A stretch of 64,000 nt of DNA from DATEOR01 sp035698665 (GTDB lineage: Bacteria > Actinomycetota > Thermoleophilia > Gaiellales > Gaiellaceae), in contig DASSBN010000078.1 in the NCBI GenBank assembly GCA_035698665.1, positions 3,298-67,297 on the forward strand. The letters run 5' to 3'. This document shows, piece by piece, positions 41,854 through 50,708 of this stretch. The position numbers and the translations under genes are program-made. The notes under the pieces were generated by a model that made no database searches, was not told where the DNA came from, and was given only the letters and a program-made list of their open reading frames with translations. Each line of letters begins with the position of its first letter. Position 1 is the stretch's first letter.

Positions 41854-42816
41854 ATGTCGATCATGAAACCTGATGGATGGCTCGGTGTCGAATTGCGCCA
41901 CCTGGCGGCGCTCCAGGCGGTGGCACGCGAGGGCTCGTTCGGCGGGGCGGCGATCGCTCTCGGCTACTCGCAGTCCGCGGTCTCGCAGCAGATCGCGGCG
42001 CTCGAGCGCATCGTCGGCGAGCGCCTCGTCGAGCGTCCCGGAGGTCCGCGTCCCGTCTCTCTGACCGACGCCGGCAGGCTCCTGCTCGGGCACGCGGAGG
42101 GCATCGTCGCGCGCCTCGAAGCTGCCCAGGCCGACCTCGCAGCGTACTCGGAGGGATCCGCCGGCACGCTCCGCGTCGGCACCTACCAGAGCGTCGGTGC
42201 CCGGGTTCTTCCGCGCGTCATGCTCGAGTTCGCCGGCGCGTGGCCGCTCGTCTCCATCCAGCTCACCGAGTCGACCGACGACGCCGAGCTCCTCGGCCTC
42301 GTCGAGCGCGGCGAGCTCGACGTCACCTTCGTGATGCTCCCCGTGGAGGACGGCCCCTTCGACACGCGGAGGCTGATGGAAGACCCCTACGTCCTCCTCG
42401 TCAGGCCGGAGTCGCCGCTGGCGGGGACGAAGAACCCGCCGAGCCTGAAGGAGATTGCCGCCGTGCCCCTGATCGGCTACCGGCAGTGCCGGAGCATCCA
42501 CGCGGTCGAGGAGCGCTTCCGGGGGACGGGCCTCGAGCCGCAGATCGTCTTTCGCTCGGACGACAACACGACCATCCAGGGCATGGTCGCTGCAGGCGTA
42601 GGCTCGGCCCTCGTGCCGCGGCTCACCGTCGAGACGAGGGACGACAGCGTGCTGGCCCTTCCGGTGGACCCGCGGATTCCCCCGCGCGAGATCGGGATCG
42701 CCTGGCACAAGGAGCGCTACCACGCGCCCGCCGCGCGCGCGTTCGTTGCGGTCGCAGACCGCGTCTGCGAGGAGCTCCAGGCCGAGCTCGAAGGCCGGCC
42801 CGCACTGGTCGCCTAG
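41854..42816 (+). CDS. LysR-family transcriptional regulator
   Basis: 320 residues. Winged helix-turn-helix at residues about 13-70 (ELRHLAALQAVAREGSFGGAAIALGYSQSAVSQQIAALE), then a linker helix and a periplasmic-binding-like effector domain (about 100-305) with LRVGTYQSVGARVLP, LVERGELDVTFVM and a final strand near HKERYH. Both ATG 41854 and ATG 41863 are possible. Binds its own divergent promoter in the family; target here may be the small membrane protein and oxidoreductase genes. Shares its stop in CTAG with the micro-ORF on the other strand. Confidence 0.88.
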   Translation: MSIMKPDGWLGVELRHLAALQAVAREGSFGGAAIALGYSQSAVSQQIAALERIVGERLVERPGGPRPVSLTDAGRLLLGHAEGIVARLEAAQADLAAYSEGSAGTLRVGTYQSVGARVLPRVMLEFAGAWPLVSIQLTESTDDAELLGLVERGELDVTFVMLPVEDGPFDTRRLMEDPYVLLVRPESPLAGTKNPPSLKEIAAVPLIGYRQCRSIHAVEERFRGTGLEPQIVFRSDDNTTIQGMVAAGVGSALVPRLTVETRDDSVLALPVDPRIPPREIGIAWHKERYHAPAARAFVAVADRVCEELQAELEGRPALVA

Positions 42817-42938
42817 GTCAGCGCGAAGAGCAGAGCCAGGCCGACCAGGAAGATGATCAGAACGCCCGCGGCGACGATCGCCCCGGGGTTCACGGAAGAG
42901 GCGTTGTCCTCTTCCCACTTCGTGCGGTGATCGGCCAC
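42813..42938 (-). CDS. 41-residue single-pass membrane protein
   Basis: GTG 42938: VADHRTKWEEDNASSVNPG is a charged head, then AIVAAGVLIIFLVGLALLFALT is one helix. TACGCT stands 6 bases before the GTG, so a leaderless message is possible. A longer reading from an upstream ATG (42987) is less coding-like. Convergent with the LysR gene, ending in the shared CTAG. No known family. Confidence 0.55.
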   Translation of the reverse strand: MADHRTKWEEDNASSVNPGAIVAAGVLIIFLVGLALLFALT

Positions 42939-42997
42939 GGTGGCAGCGTAGCGGGAGCACGTTTCAGAAACGGCAAGGGTGCGCATGTTGCTCTCAC

Positions 42998-43330
42998 GTG
43001 GCTTACGTCCAACCCCGGCAGACCCACCACGACTTTGCGGCGGCAGCGGCCCGTCAAGGAACCCGCTTCGTCGCGATCGCGAGCTATGCGGTCGCGGTCG
43101 CCGTCGCGTTCGTGCTCCTCTCCCCGGTGTTGACCGACGGGAGCTCAGAGGCCACCGCGGTCGTCCCGGCCGGCCCACAACCTGTGCTCTACACGATGCA
43201 GCGCGGCGACACGCTTCGTGGCATCGCTTCGTCCCAGGGAATCTCGCTCGCCCGGCTCTTCGCGCTGAACCCCGACCTCACGCCGCTCACGGACGCGAAG
43301 GGCGAGCAGGTCGTCGTCGGACTGCGCTAG
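42998..43330 (+). CDS. Membrane-anchored LysM domain protein
   Basis: 110 residues. One transmembrane helix (about 24-45, VAIASYAVAVAVAFVLLSPVL) and, outside the membrane, a single LysM domain (about 63-108): YTMQRGDTLRGIASSQGISLARLFALNP. LysM modules bind peptidoglycan or chitin; so it is likely a wall-binding accessory protein. GTG at 42998. It ends with a TAG that forms CTAG with the stop of the sugar dehydrogenase. Confidence 0.82.
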   Translation: MAYVQPRQTHHDFAAAAARQGTRFVAIASYAVAVAVAFVLLSPVLTDGSSEATAVVPAGPQPVLYTMQRGDTLRGIASSQGISLARLFALNPDLTPLTDAKGEQVVVGLR

Positions 43331-44421
43331 CGCGACACGAGCTCGTAAAGCCTGCCGTCGAGCGACGCGGCGTAGAGCTCGCCCGCTGCGTCCTCGCCGA
43401 ACGCACTTAGCTGGTCGATCGCCCCGACCTTCTCCACGTTACGCGCCGTTTCGCCTTCTAGGCGGAGACTCCACACCGTGCCGCTGCAGTAGTCGCCGAA
43501 GAAGTAGCGGCCCTGCGCGGCGGGCACGGCCTCACCGCGGTAGACGTAGCCGCCCGTGACCGAGCAGCCCTCGTCGTGGCTGTACTCGTACACCGGCGCG
43601 ACGAGCCGTCCTGCCGGATTTGGGTCCTTGTTCTCGTAGAGGTGCTTGCCCTCGTAGACGTCCCACCCGTAGTTCTCGAGGCCCGGGCTGTCCCTGGGCG
43701 TGTGATCGATCTCCTCCCACTCGCCCTGGCCGACGTCGCCGATCCAGAGGTCCCCGGTCTCTCGATCGAAGGAGAAGCGCCACGGGTTGCGCAGCCCGTA
43801 GCCCTCGATCCGCCAGTCACCGGCGCCGCCGGGGTCGATCGACAGAAGCTTGCCGAGCCGTTCGTCCAGATTCTGAGCGCGGTTCTCCGGATCGCCCCCC
43901 GAGCCGCCGTCGCCCATGCCGACATAGAGCCTCCCGTCGGGCCCGAACGCGAGCTGCCCGCCGTTGTGGTTCGCGTAGGGCTGGTCGACGAAGAGGAGCT
44001 CGCGCCGCTTCACCGGGCCCGACGCGGCCGCTTCGTACTGGACGACGCGGGTGTCTCCGTTCGTATCCGTGTAATCGACGTTGAAGAGCCGGTTGGACTC
44101 GTAGTCGGGGTCGAAGGCGAGCGAGAGCAGCCCCTGCTCGCCACCGCTCACGACCTGATCCCGGACATCGAGGAAGGGATCCGGCAGGAGCTTCCCGTTC
44201 TCGACGACGCGCACGAGGCCCTGCTGCTCGACGACGAAGAGCCGGTCGGGCTCACTCGGCGTCGAGGCGATGCCGAGCGGCGAGTCCAGCCCGCCGAGGA
44301 TCTCTCGAAAAGCCATCCCGCTCGCGGGCTGCGCGGTCGGTGCCGCCTCGCTTCCGTCATCCGACGTGCAGGCGGTGAGGATGAAAACAGTCACGCAGAG
44401 AGCGGCGCCCAGCCCGCGCAC
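43327..44421 (-). CDS. PQQ-dependent sugar dehydrogenase-like lipoprotein
   Basis: 364 residues. Lipobox FILTAC (Cys18) after a short signal; a six-bladed beta-propeller of the soluble glucose/sorbosone dehydrogenase (GSDH/YliI) family: LGIAS, GEQGLLSLAFDPDYE, NHNGGQLAFGPDGRLYVGMGDGGSGGDPENRAQNLDERLGKLLSIDP in the family order with calcium and PQQ-site residues, GLRNPWRFSFDRETGDLWIGDVGQ. Oxidises aldoses; PQQ must come from outside because no pqq genes are seen. GTG 44421 is 4 bases before the end of the next gene. Confidence 0.87.
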   Translation of the reverse strand: MRGLGAALCVTVFILTACTSDDGSEAAPTAQPASGMAFREILGGLDSPLGIASTPSEPDRLFVVEQQGLVRVVENGKLLPDPFLDVRDQVVSGGEQGLLSLAFDPDYESNRLFNVDYTDTNGDTRVVQYEAAASGPVKRRELLFVDQPYANHNGGQLAFGPDGRLYVGMGDGGSGGDPENRAQNLDERLGKLLSIDPGGAGDWRIEGYGLRNPWRFSFDRETGDLWIGDVGQGEWEEIDHTPRDSPGLENYGWDVYEGKHLYENKDPNPAGRLVAPVYEYSHDEGCSVTGGYVYRGEAVPAAQGRYFFGDYCSGTVWSLRLEGETARNVEKVGAIDQLSAFGEDAAGELYAASLDGRLYELVSR

Positions 44422-44425
44422 GTGA

Positions 44426-46522
44426 CTAGGAGCCGATCGCGGCCGACTCGAGGATGATGCGCTCGCGCGTGTAGGGGAGCGGCGTGGCGGGGTCGTCCGA
44501 GTCGATCTCGCGGGCGAGGCGGTGCCCGTCGTAGGAGGCCTCGGCGATGATCCTGGGCGCGACGCAGTCTCCGATCCTGTAGAGGGCGTCGACGCCTTCG
44601 GCCCGCAGGGCGTCGGGATCCTCCACGAGCTCGAGATAGAGCGCCTCGTTGGAGAGCCGCTGCGTGACGAGCACGATCGCGTCGGCCTCGAGCTCGAGCG
44701 GCTCCCCGAACTCGTCCTGACCGCGGACGAAGCCCTCGCCGATCTCGGTCGCGAGGAATCCGGCGCGCTGCCTCACGCCCACGTCGTGGAGATGCTGGCG
44801 AAGCATCGGGCCTTCGAGCGTCTCATCCGTCACCGGAGCAATACGCTCGAGGCACGTGGCCAGTTCCACCTTGTGGCCCTCGCCTACGAGCTTCTCGGCG
44901 AGCCCCGCGGCGGTGAAGTACCCCTCGGCGTCGTAGACGACCACGCGCTTGCCCGGCACGGACTTCCCTTCGAGCATGATCTGCTCCGGCGTGAGGATGT
45001 ACGGAAGCGATGCGTCGGCTCCGGGGATCGGAGCGTGCGTGTAGGCGTTCAGCCCGTCGGTCGACCAGCGTGCGCCCGTGGCGACGACGACGATCTCGGC
45101 CCCGTACTCACGCACGTCCTTCGCCGAGAGCTCCGTCCCGGTGATGACCTCGACGTTCTTGAGCTTCTCGAGCTGCACGGCGCGCCAGTTGAGGAAGCGG
45201 CCCCACTCGCCGAGGCCCGGAAGCTTCGGCACCCAGCGCATGACGCCGCCGATCTCGGATGCCGCGTCGACGAGATGGACGCGCCGGAAGCCGCGCTTGC
45301 CGAGCACGATCGCGCACTCCATCCCCGCAGGCCCGGCCCCGACGATCAGCACGTCGTTGTCGGCGTTGGCCGCCGGCTCGAAGCGCTCGGGATGCCAGCC
45401 GCGGCGGTACTCCTCCCCCGCGGTCGCGTTCTGGGTGCAGCCGATGTGGTTGCCCCACTCGGCCTTCATGATGCAGACGTTGCAGCCGATGCACTCGCGG
45501 ATCTCGCCGTAGAGCCCCTCCTCGATCTTCCTCGGGAGGAAGGGGTCGGAGATGGAGGGCCGCGCGGCGCCGATCAGATCCCACGCCCCGCTCCGGATGA
45601 TCTCCGCCATGCGGTCCGGGCTCGTCAGGCGGCCGACGCCGACGATCGGCTTGGCGGTCACCTCGCGCACGCGGCCGGTCCATTCGAGCTGGTAGCCCTC
45701 GGGGAAGAAGCGCGATGCGCCGGAGTCCTTCGACCAGTCGGTGATCGAACCGACGTTGACGTCCCAGAGGTCGACGAGGTGATCGGCCAGGACGACGAAC
45801 CCGATCCCCTCCTCGAGCTCGACCCCGGCGGGACCGAGCGCCTCGACGCAGAACCGAACCGCGATCGCGCAGTCGTCTCCCACCGCGGCGCGGACTTCCT
45901 CGAGCGTCTCGATCCAGAAGCGCGCCCGATTCTCGAGCGAGCCGCCGTAGGCGTCGGTGCGCTTGTTGTAGAAGGGCGAGAGGAACTGCAGCGGCAGGTA
46001 GCTGTGGCCGCCGTAGACGTAGACGATGTCGAAGCCCGCGTCGCGCGAGAGCTTCGCGGCGCGCACCCAGTCCTCACGCACCCGCCGGATGTCGGAGAGC
46101 TCCATTCTCTTCGGGACGACGAACGGGTGGTAGTCACTCGCGAGCTGCGATGGCCCGAGCGAGGGGCGACGCGACTCGCGTCCATCCGCATGGACGCCGC
46201 CGTGCGTGAGCTCGATCCCGGCGAGCGAATCGTGCTTATGCGCCTCGTCGCACATGAGCGAGAGGTTGCGGAGGTCGTCGGCGTCCCAGACCCGCGTCGA
46301 GACGACGGGCCAGTAGTCGGTCTCGCTCGAGATCAGGGCTTCCTCGGTGTTCACCGCCGCCCAGCCGCCCTCGGCCTTCATCCCGCGGAAGCGCGCCTGC
46401 GAGCCCGGCTTCTCGGCGCCGAACCCGGTGCAGTGCGGCACCTGGTAGAAGCGGTTGCGCATCGTCTTCGGCCCGATGCGGACGGGCTCGAAGAGGATGT
46501 CGTGCTTCGGATCGCGAGGCAT
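44426..46522 (-). CDS. Trimethylamine dehydrogenase-like iron-sulfur flavoprotein
   Basis: 698 residues. N-terminal FMN TIM barrel (old yellow enzyme family, about 1-340): ELTHGG, VYVYGGHSYLPLQF, NKRTDAYGGSLENRARF. A 4Fe-4S site follows with spacing Cys-x2-Cys-x2-Cys-x11-Cys (CIGCNVC..C). Then a FAD/NAD(P)-binding half (about 390-698) with VLIVGAGPAGMECAIVLGKRG. The layout is that of trimethylamine/dimethylamine dehydrogenase and of 2,4-dienoyl-CoA reductase; the Fe-S spacing and size fit the amine group. Methylamine use is inferred. Start ATG 46522; follows the unknown gene by 7 bases. Confidence 0.84.
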   Translation of the reverse strand: MPRDPKHDILFEPVRIGPKTMRNRFYQVPHCTGFGAEKPGSQARFRGMKAEGGWAAVNTEEALISSETDYWPVVSTRVWDADDLRNLSLMCDEAHKHDSLAGIELTHGGVHADGRESRRPSLGPSQLASDYHPFVVPKRMELSDIRRVREDWVRAAKLSRDAGFDIVYVYGGHSYLPLQFLSPFYNKRTDAYGGSLENRARFWIETLEEVRAAVGDDCAIAVRFCVEALGPAGVELEEGIGFVVLADHLVDLWDVNVGSITDWSKDSGASRFFPEGYQLEWTGRVREVTAKPIVGVGRLTSPDRMAEIIRSGAWDLIGAARPSISDPFLPRKIEEGLYGEIRECIGCNVCIMKAEWGNHIGCTQNATAGEEYRRGWHPERFEPAANADNDVLIVGAGPAGMECAIVLGKRGFRRVHLVDAASEIGGVMRWVPKLPGLGEWGRFLNWRAVQLEKLKNVEVITGTELSAKDVREYGAEIVVVATGARWSTDGLNAYTHAPIPGADASLPYILTPEQIMLEGKSVPGKRVVVYDAEGYFTAAGLAEKLVGEGHKVELATCLERIAPVTDETLEGPMLRQHLHDVGVRQRAGFLATEIGEGFVRGQDEFGEPLELEADAIVLVTQRLSNEALYLELVEDPDALRAEGVDALYRIGDCVAPRIIAEASYDGHRLAREIDSDDPATPLPYTRERIILESAAIGS

Positions 46523-46529
46523 GGGACGG

Positions 46530-47153
46530 CTAGACGAATTCCCGCAGGCCGAACCAGGTTCCGTTGCCGGTGTCGAAGTCGAAGTACTTCGTCCGCTCGA
46601 TGCGGATGTCGCCGCCGTCGTGGAGCTTTCCGGGGATCGAGCCCTTGTGCAGTCGCACGTGGTGGTAATGGCCCGGGGAGACCTCGACCGCGCGCCGGTG
46701 CACCTCGTCACGGTGCCACTCCGGCGGCACGTCGGGGGTGGCGAAGAGGATGAGGTTTCCGTACTCGCCCTTCACGAGCTCGACGTCGTAGTAGCTCAGG
46801 AGGCCGGCCTCGCCGTACCGGCCCATTCTCTCGATGAGGTCGTCCTCGAGCTCGAAGAGGATGGTGTGGTCGACGTCGTCGCGCGGGTCGCCGAAGAAGC
46901 CGACTGCGGTGAGATTCTCGGTCTCCAGAAGGCGGCCCGTGTCGGGGATCACGATGAGGTGCCGGTGGCCCTCGTCGTCGTGCTCCCGAATGACGTGGCC
47001 GCCCGGGTCGATGTCGACCCACTGGAGCGCGCGCTCACGTTCGTGGAGCAGCATGTGCCGCATCACGTCCACCTCGCGCAGCGAGTTGGCCGCGTCGGTG
47101 AACGGCTTCTCGGTGAGGACGTCGTCCGGCCCCAGGACGGCTGCGTACTCCAT
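46530..47153 (-). CDS. Unrecognised protein coupled to the amine dehydrogenase-like gene
   Basis: 207 residues, soluble, mixed alpha/beta, no signal peptide. Many His and acidic residues are arranged as EHDDEGHRHLIVIP (about 57-70), DEVHRR, GHYHHVRLH (about 165-173) and a C-terminal GDIRIERTKYFDF, which could bind metal or flavin. No family recognised. It starts 12 bases before the transporter ATPase gene end and ends 7 bases before the dehydrogenase gene, so these form one transcription unit. The pairing suggests a dedicated partner (metal chaperone, second subunit or product enzyme), which is inference. Confidence 0.7.
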   Translation of the reverse strand: MEYAAVLGPDDVLTEKPFTDAANSLREVDVMRHMLLHERERALQWVDIDPGGHVIREHDDEGHRHLIVIPDTGRLLETENLTAVGFFGDPRDDVDHTILFELEDDLIERMGRYGEAGLLSYYDVELVKGEYGNLILFATPDVPPEWHRDEVHRRAVEVSPGHYHHVRLHKGSIPGKLHDGGDIRIERTKYFDFDTGNGTWFGLREFV

Positions 47154-47165
47154 GGGGTGACGATA

Positions 47166-47918
47166 CTAGAGCCGGCCTGCCGCGATGATGCGCTGCAGGA
47201 ACTCCTGCGTGCGCGGGTTGGCCGGCGAGCGGAAGATCTGCTCTGGCGGCCCTTCCTCGAGCAGGACGCCCTGGTCGAGGAAGCAGACGCGGTTGGCGAT
47301 GTCGGCGGCGAAGCCCATCTCGTGGGTCGCGATCACCATCGTCATCCCGCCCGCGGCGAGCTCGCGGATGACGTTCAGGACCTCGGCGACGAGCTCGGGG
47401 TCGAGTGCGCTCGTCACCTCGTCGAGGAGCATGAGCTGGGGCTGCATCGCAAGGGCGCGCACGATCGCCACGCGCTGCTGCTGCCCGCCTGAGAGCCGAT
47501 CCGGGTAGTCGTCGCGGCGATCCTCGAGGCCGAAGCGGCGCAAAAGCTCGACGCCCTGTGCATCGGCCTCCGCGCGAGCGAGGCCGAGCGCCTTGCGCGG
47601 GCCGAGCGTGACGTTCTCGAGCACGCTCATGTGCGGGAAGAGGTTGAACGACTGGAAGACGATCCCGATGCCGCGGCGGATCTCGTTCACGTCGAGCCCG
47701 CGCTTCGTGATCTCCCGGCCGAGGACGAAGATCCGTCCTGCATCGATCGGCTCGATCAGGTTGATGCAACGGAGAAGGGTCGACTTGCCCGAGCCGGAGG
47801 CGCCGATGAGGCACACGACCTCGTGCTCGGCGACGGTGAGGTCGATTCCCTTCAGCACCTCCCGCTTGTCGAATGACTTGTGGAGGTCCTCGACGACGAG
47901 GCATGGCGACGCGGTCAC
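47166..47918 (-). CDS. Polar amino-acid ABC transporter ATPase (GlnQ-like)
   Basis: 250 residues. Walker A GASGSGKSTLLRCINLIE, Q-loop IVFQSFNLFPHMSVLENV, signature LSGGQQQRVAIVRAL, Walker B LMLLDEVTSALDPE, switch His in IATHEMGFA. The LxxCINxxE and D-x-x-x-R spacing match GlnQ/HisP-type amino-acid importers. Energises uptake through the permease encoded 4 bases upstream (GTGA overlap). GTG 47918. Confidence 0.93.
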   Translation of the reverse strand: MTASPCLVVEDLHKSFDKREVLKGIDLTVAEHEVVCLIGASGSGKSTLLRCINLIEPIDAGRIFVLGREITKRGLDVNEIRRGIGIVFQSFNLFPHMSVLENVTLGPRKALGLARAEADAQGVELLRRFGLEDRRDDYPDRLSGGQQQRVAIVRALAMQPQLMLLDEVTSALDPELVAEVLNVIRELAAGGMTMVIATHEMGFAADIANRVCFLDQGVLLEEGPPEQIFRSPANPRTQEFLQRIIAAGRL

Positions 47919-48754
47919 GCCGCGATTCCCGCTGCGAGGCGTCGACGCCGGCTGCGCTCGTTGAGGTAGTCCGTCAATCGCGCCAGCGGAATGGTGAACG
48001 CGACGAAGATGAGGGCGGCCGCGACGTAGGGCGTGAAGTTGAACGTCGCCGACGTGTTGATCTGCGCCTGCCGGAAGGCTTCGACGGGGCCGATGAGCGC
48101 GACGAGCGCCGTGTCCTTCTGCAGGCCGATGAAGTCGTTCAGGAGCGGCGGGATGACGCGGCGCACGGCCTGGGGCACGATGACGTAGCGGAGCGACTGG
48201 CCGCGGGAGAGGCCGAGCGACCGCGCCGCCGCGTCCTGGCTCGGATGCACCGATTCGATACCGGCCCGGTAGACCTCCGCCACGTAGGCCGAGTAGATGA
48301 TGATCAGCGCCACGGTCGCCCAGACGAGCGCCGAGGTCGGGACGCCGGAGAGCCCCAGGGCCGGCACGCCGAAGCCGAGGATGAAGATAAGGAGGATCGT
48401 CGGGATTCCCCGGAAGAAGTCCGTGTAGGCGATCGCGAGCGCCCGGATCGGGAAGAACACGGGGCCGGGGAGGCTCCGCAGCACGGCGATGACGAGGGCG
48501 AACGCGAGGATGAACACCTCGGCGACGCAGAAGATCTTGATGTTGAGCCAGAAGGCGCGGAGGATCTCGGGGAACGAGTCGCTGAAGACCTCGCGGTTGA
48601 AGAACGCGGTCTTGACCTCGGGCCAGCCCGGCGAGTTCGTGACCACGAGGATCAGGACGGCGAAGAAGACGACCGTGCTGACGAGCGCGATGAGAACGCT
48701 GCGCGCGTCCCCGCTCATCCCGCCCAGGATCCTCGAGCGGCGGTCGCCTTCCAT
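47915..48754 (-). CDS. Polar amino-acid ABC transporter permease
   Basis: 279 residues, HisM/GlnP family. A soluble N-terminus (GMSGDARS), about five to six transmembrane helices, and the EAA coupling loop near VYRAGIESVHPSQDAAARSLGLSRGQSLRYVIVPQAVRRVIPPLLN. Acts as a homodimer with the ATPase. ATG 48754; 17 bases after the binding-protein gene. Order binding protein, permease, ATPase is typical. Confidence 0.92.
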   Translation of the reverse strand: MEGDRRSRILGGMSGDARSVLIALVSTVVFFAVLILVVTNSPGWPEVKTAFFNREVFSDSFPEILRAFWLNIKIFCVAEVFILAFALVIAVLRSLPGPVFFPIRALAIAYTDFFRGIPTILLIFILGFGVPALGLSGVPTSALVWATVALIIIYSAYVAEVYRAGIESVHPSQDAAARSLGLSRGQSLRYVIVPQAVRRVIPPLLNDFIGLQKDTALVALIGPVEAFRQAQINTSATFNFTPYVAAALIFVAFTIPLARLTDYLNERSRRRRLAAGIAA

Positions 48755-48771
48755 GGCCTAGAACTCTGGCG

Positions 48772-49701
48772 CTACTGGAGGACGGGAGCGCTCGCCTTGT
48801 CGGAGAGCCACGTCTGCTGGATCTGCGCCAGCTCGCCGCTGTCCTTCAAGTGGGCGAGCCCCTCGTTGACGCACTCGGTCAGCGGGCTGTCCTTCGCCAG
48901 CACCATCCCGAAGTACTCCTGCGAGCCGATCGTCGGGAACTGACCGACGATCTTGCCGTTGGGGACCTGCACCGCCGTGATGAAGAACGCCGTCGGGAGG
49001 TCGACCACGAGCCCGTCGATCTGCTTCGCCTTGAGCGCCGCGACGCCCGCGTCGAGCGTGTCGTAGACCTGCGGCTGCGAGCTCGGCTGGATGTTCTCCG
49101 TGATGTAGTCGTAGCTCGTCGTCCCGACCGGCGCGCCGAGCGTCGCGTCCTTCAGGTCGGCGAGCGTCGTCGCGTTGGCGATCTTCGAGTCCTTGAGCGC
49201 AACCACCGACTGGTTCACGTCGTAGTAGGAGTCGCTGAAGTCGACCGCCTCCGCGCGCTTGGGCGTGTACGAGATCTGGTTGATGTCGAAGTCGAAGTCC
49301 TTCGGGCCGGGCTTGAAGGAGTTGTTGAACGGGACGACCGTCCACTCGACTTCGTCCTTCGTGAAGCCCATCTCCTTCGCGACCGCGAAGGCGACTGCGC
49401 TCTCGAAGCCCTTGCCGCTCTCGGGGTCGGAGATCTTCCACTGGCCCTGCGGCGTGCCGCCGAACCACGGCGGGTAGGCCGGATTGTCCGTGCCGATCGT
49501 GAGCTTGCCGTCGTTGACGAGCTGGAGCGCGTCCTTCGCGCAGGGGCTCGGCTCGAACGCCCCCGTCCCGCTGCCGGTCGCGGCGGGAGTGGTCGGCGCG
49601 CTCTCCTCGGTGCCGCAGCCGGCGACCGCGACCGCGAGCGCGAGAACGAGCAGAGCGAGAGGGATTCGGAGACGCCGCACGAGAGCTAGCGAAGCTACCA
49701 C
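48772..49701 (-). CDS. Amino-acid ABC transporter substrate-binding lipoprotein
   Basis: 309 residues. Lipobox AVAVAGC, then a SBP_bac_3 fold: DGKLTIGTDNPAYPPWF, YTPKRAEAVDFSDSYYDVNQSVVALKDSKIAN, DGLVVDLPTAFF, FGMVLAKDSPLTECVNEGL. The usual Arg/Asp binding-pocket residues are present, so a polar amino acid or an amine is the likely ligand. GTG at 49701 has GGGGA five bases ahead; GTG at 49680 gives a more typical signal peptide. First gene of the transporter, next to the amine dehydrogenase-like cluster. Confidence 0.87.
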   Translation of the reverse strand: MVASLALVRRLRIPLALLVLALAVAVAGCGTEESAPTTPAATGSGTGAFEPSPCAKDALQLVNDGKLTIGTDNPAYPPWFGGTPQGQWKISDPESGKGFESAVAFAVAKEMGFTKDEVEWTVVPFNNSFKPGPKDFDFDINQISYTPKRAEAVDFSDSYYDVNQSVVALKDSKIANATTLADLKDATLGAPVGTTSYDYITENIQPSSQPQVYDTLDAGVAALKAKQIDGLVVDLPTAFFITAVQVPNGKIVGQFPTIGSQEYFGMVLAKDSPLTECVNEGLAHLKDSGELAQIQQTWLSDKASAPVLQ

Positions 49702-49731
49702 ATTCGTCCCCGCCGCTTCACTTCTAAAAGC

Positions 49732-50556
49732 CTATTCGCAGCCGATTCCGTCTCCGTCCCCGTCGATCCGGTACCGATCGGCGCCGCGAACGTGCACGGG
49801 GGCGAGACCGAGGGCCTCGATGTCGGCGCAGTCGAGGTCGCCCGTGACCGGCAGGCAGGGGTCATAGCCCGGCTCGCATCCGCCCTGCTCGAGCGTGAGC
49901 GGGTTGGGATCGTTGTGCTTCGGCTCGGTCGTGAAGGCGGCGCTCGGATCGAGCACGGCCTCGCAGGCTCCCCAGGCTCCCCGGCGGGCCTTGCTCGCCC
50001 GCTCCGCCGCTTTCAAGAGCTCGTCTGCGTATCGGCCCCTGTCGCCGTCGTAGAACCAAACGCTCGCCGCTCCGCGCCGGACGAGCTCGAGATTGACGTT
50101 GACGGCGCCGCGGAAGACGTAGCGCAGGACTCGCCCGTAGCGATCGATCTTGTCGAGAGCGGGGTCGGCCTCGAGGCGAACGGCACTCCCCTCGGGGACG
50201 AGATCGCGCAGTGCCGAGGCCGCTGCGCGAGAGTAGCACTCTCCGGTTCCGACCTCGGGCGTGTCGATCTGGACGAGGCGGACGCGTCGACCGCCGGCGA
50301 GCTCGAGAGTGTCGCCGTCGATCACGCGCGCAACCTCGCGGAGCTGCGGCGCCGCCGGGGGCGGCTTGGGCTCGTGCTTCTTGTGCTTCGGCTTCTGCTC
50401 CGTCGTCGAACCGGGCTCGGGCTGGGTCACGACGCCGCCCTGAGCCTCGCCCGGCTGAGGCTCAGTCGCCGTGCAGGCAGCGAGGGCGAGACAAGGCAGG
50501 ACGGCGAGGAGGAGAAGGAGACGCGCGGGCCGCACGCTCTCGAGCGTACGAACCAC
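49732..50556 (-). CDS. Secreted thermonuclease-like (SNase) lipoprotein with Excalibur domain
   Basis: 274 residues. Signal peptide with lipobox ALAAC, a Pro/Lys/Gln-rich spacer (about 30-70), SNase domain (about 75-190) with ARVIDGDTLEL and VRLVQIDTPEVG supplying the calcium Asp and catalytic Arg, then a C-terminal Excalibur domain with DCADIEALG...DGDGIGCE, a calcium-binding module common on exported nucleases. Cleaves nucleic acid outside the cell. GTG 50556; followed by a 150-base gap before the next plus-strand gene. Confidence 0.87.
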   Translation of the reverse strand: MVRTLESVRPARLLLLLAVLPCLALAACTATEPQPGEAQGGVVTQPEPGSTTEQKPKHKKHEPKPPPAAPQLREVARVIDGDTLELAGGRRVRLVQIDTPEVGTGECYSRAAASALRDLVPEGSAVRLEADPALDKIDRYGRVLRYVFRGAVNVNLELVRRGAASVWFYDGDRGRYADELLKAAERASKARRGAWGACEAVLDPSAAFTTEPKHNDPNPLTLEQGGCEPGYDPCLPVTGDLDCADIEALGLAPVHVRGADRYRIDGDGDGIGCE

Positions 50557-50708
50557 GGTGCGCGAGGTCTAGTCCCAAACGGCCACGCCCCGGTGTCGGA
50601 CACCGCGCGCCGTCAAGTGGCCTTTGCGCCGAGAGTGGAACTTCTCGGGGCGTTCGCGGCTGAGGCGACGTGGACATAAGAGGCGTGCCAACCCTGAAAG
50701 GAGCCTCG

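Noticed and set aside
44522..46753. Very long plus-strand frame opposite the amine dehydrogenase-like gene
   Set aside because: Antisense shadow; no recognisable fold, whereas the minus strand encodes a complete flavoprotein.
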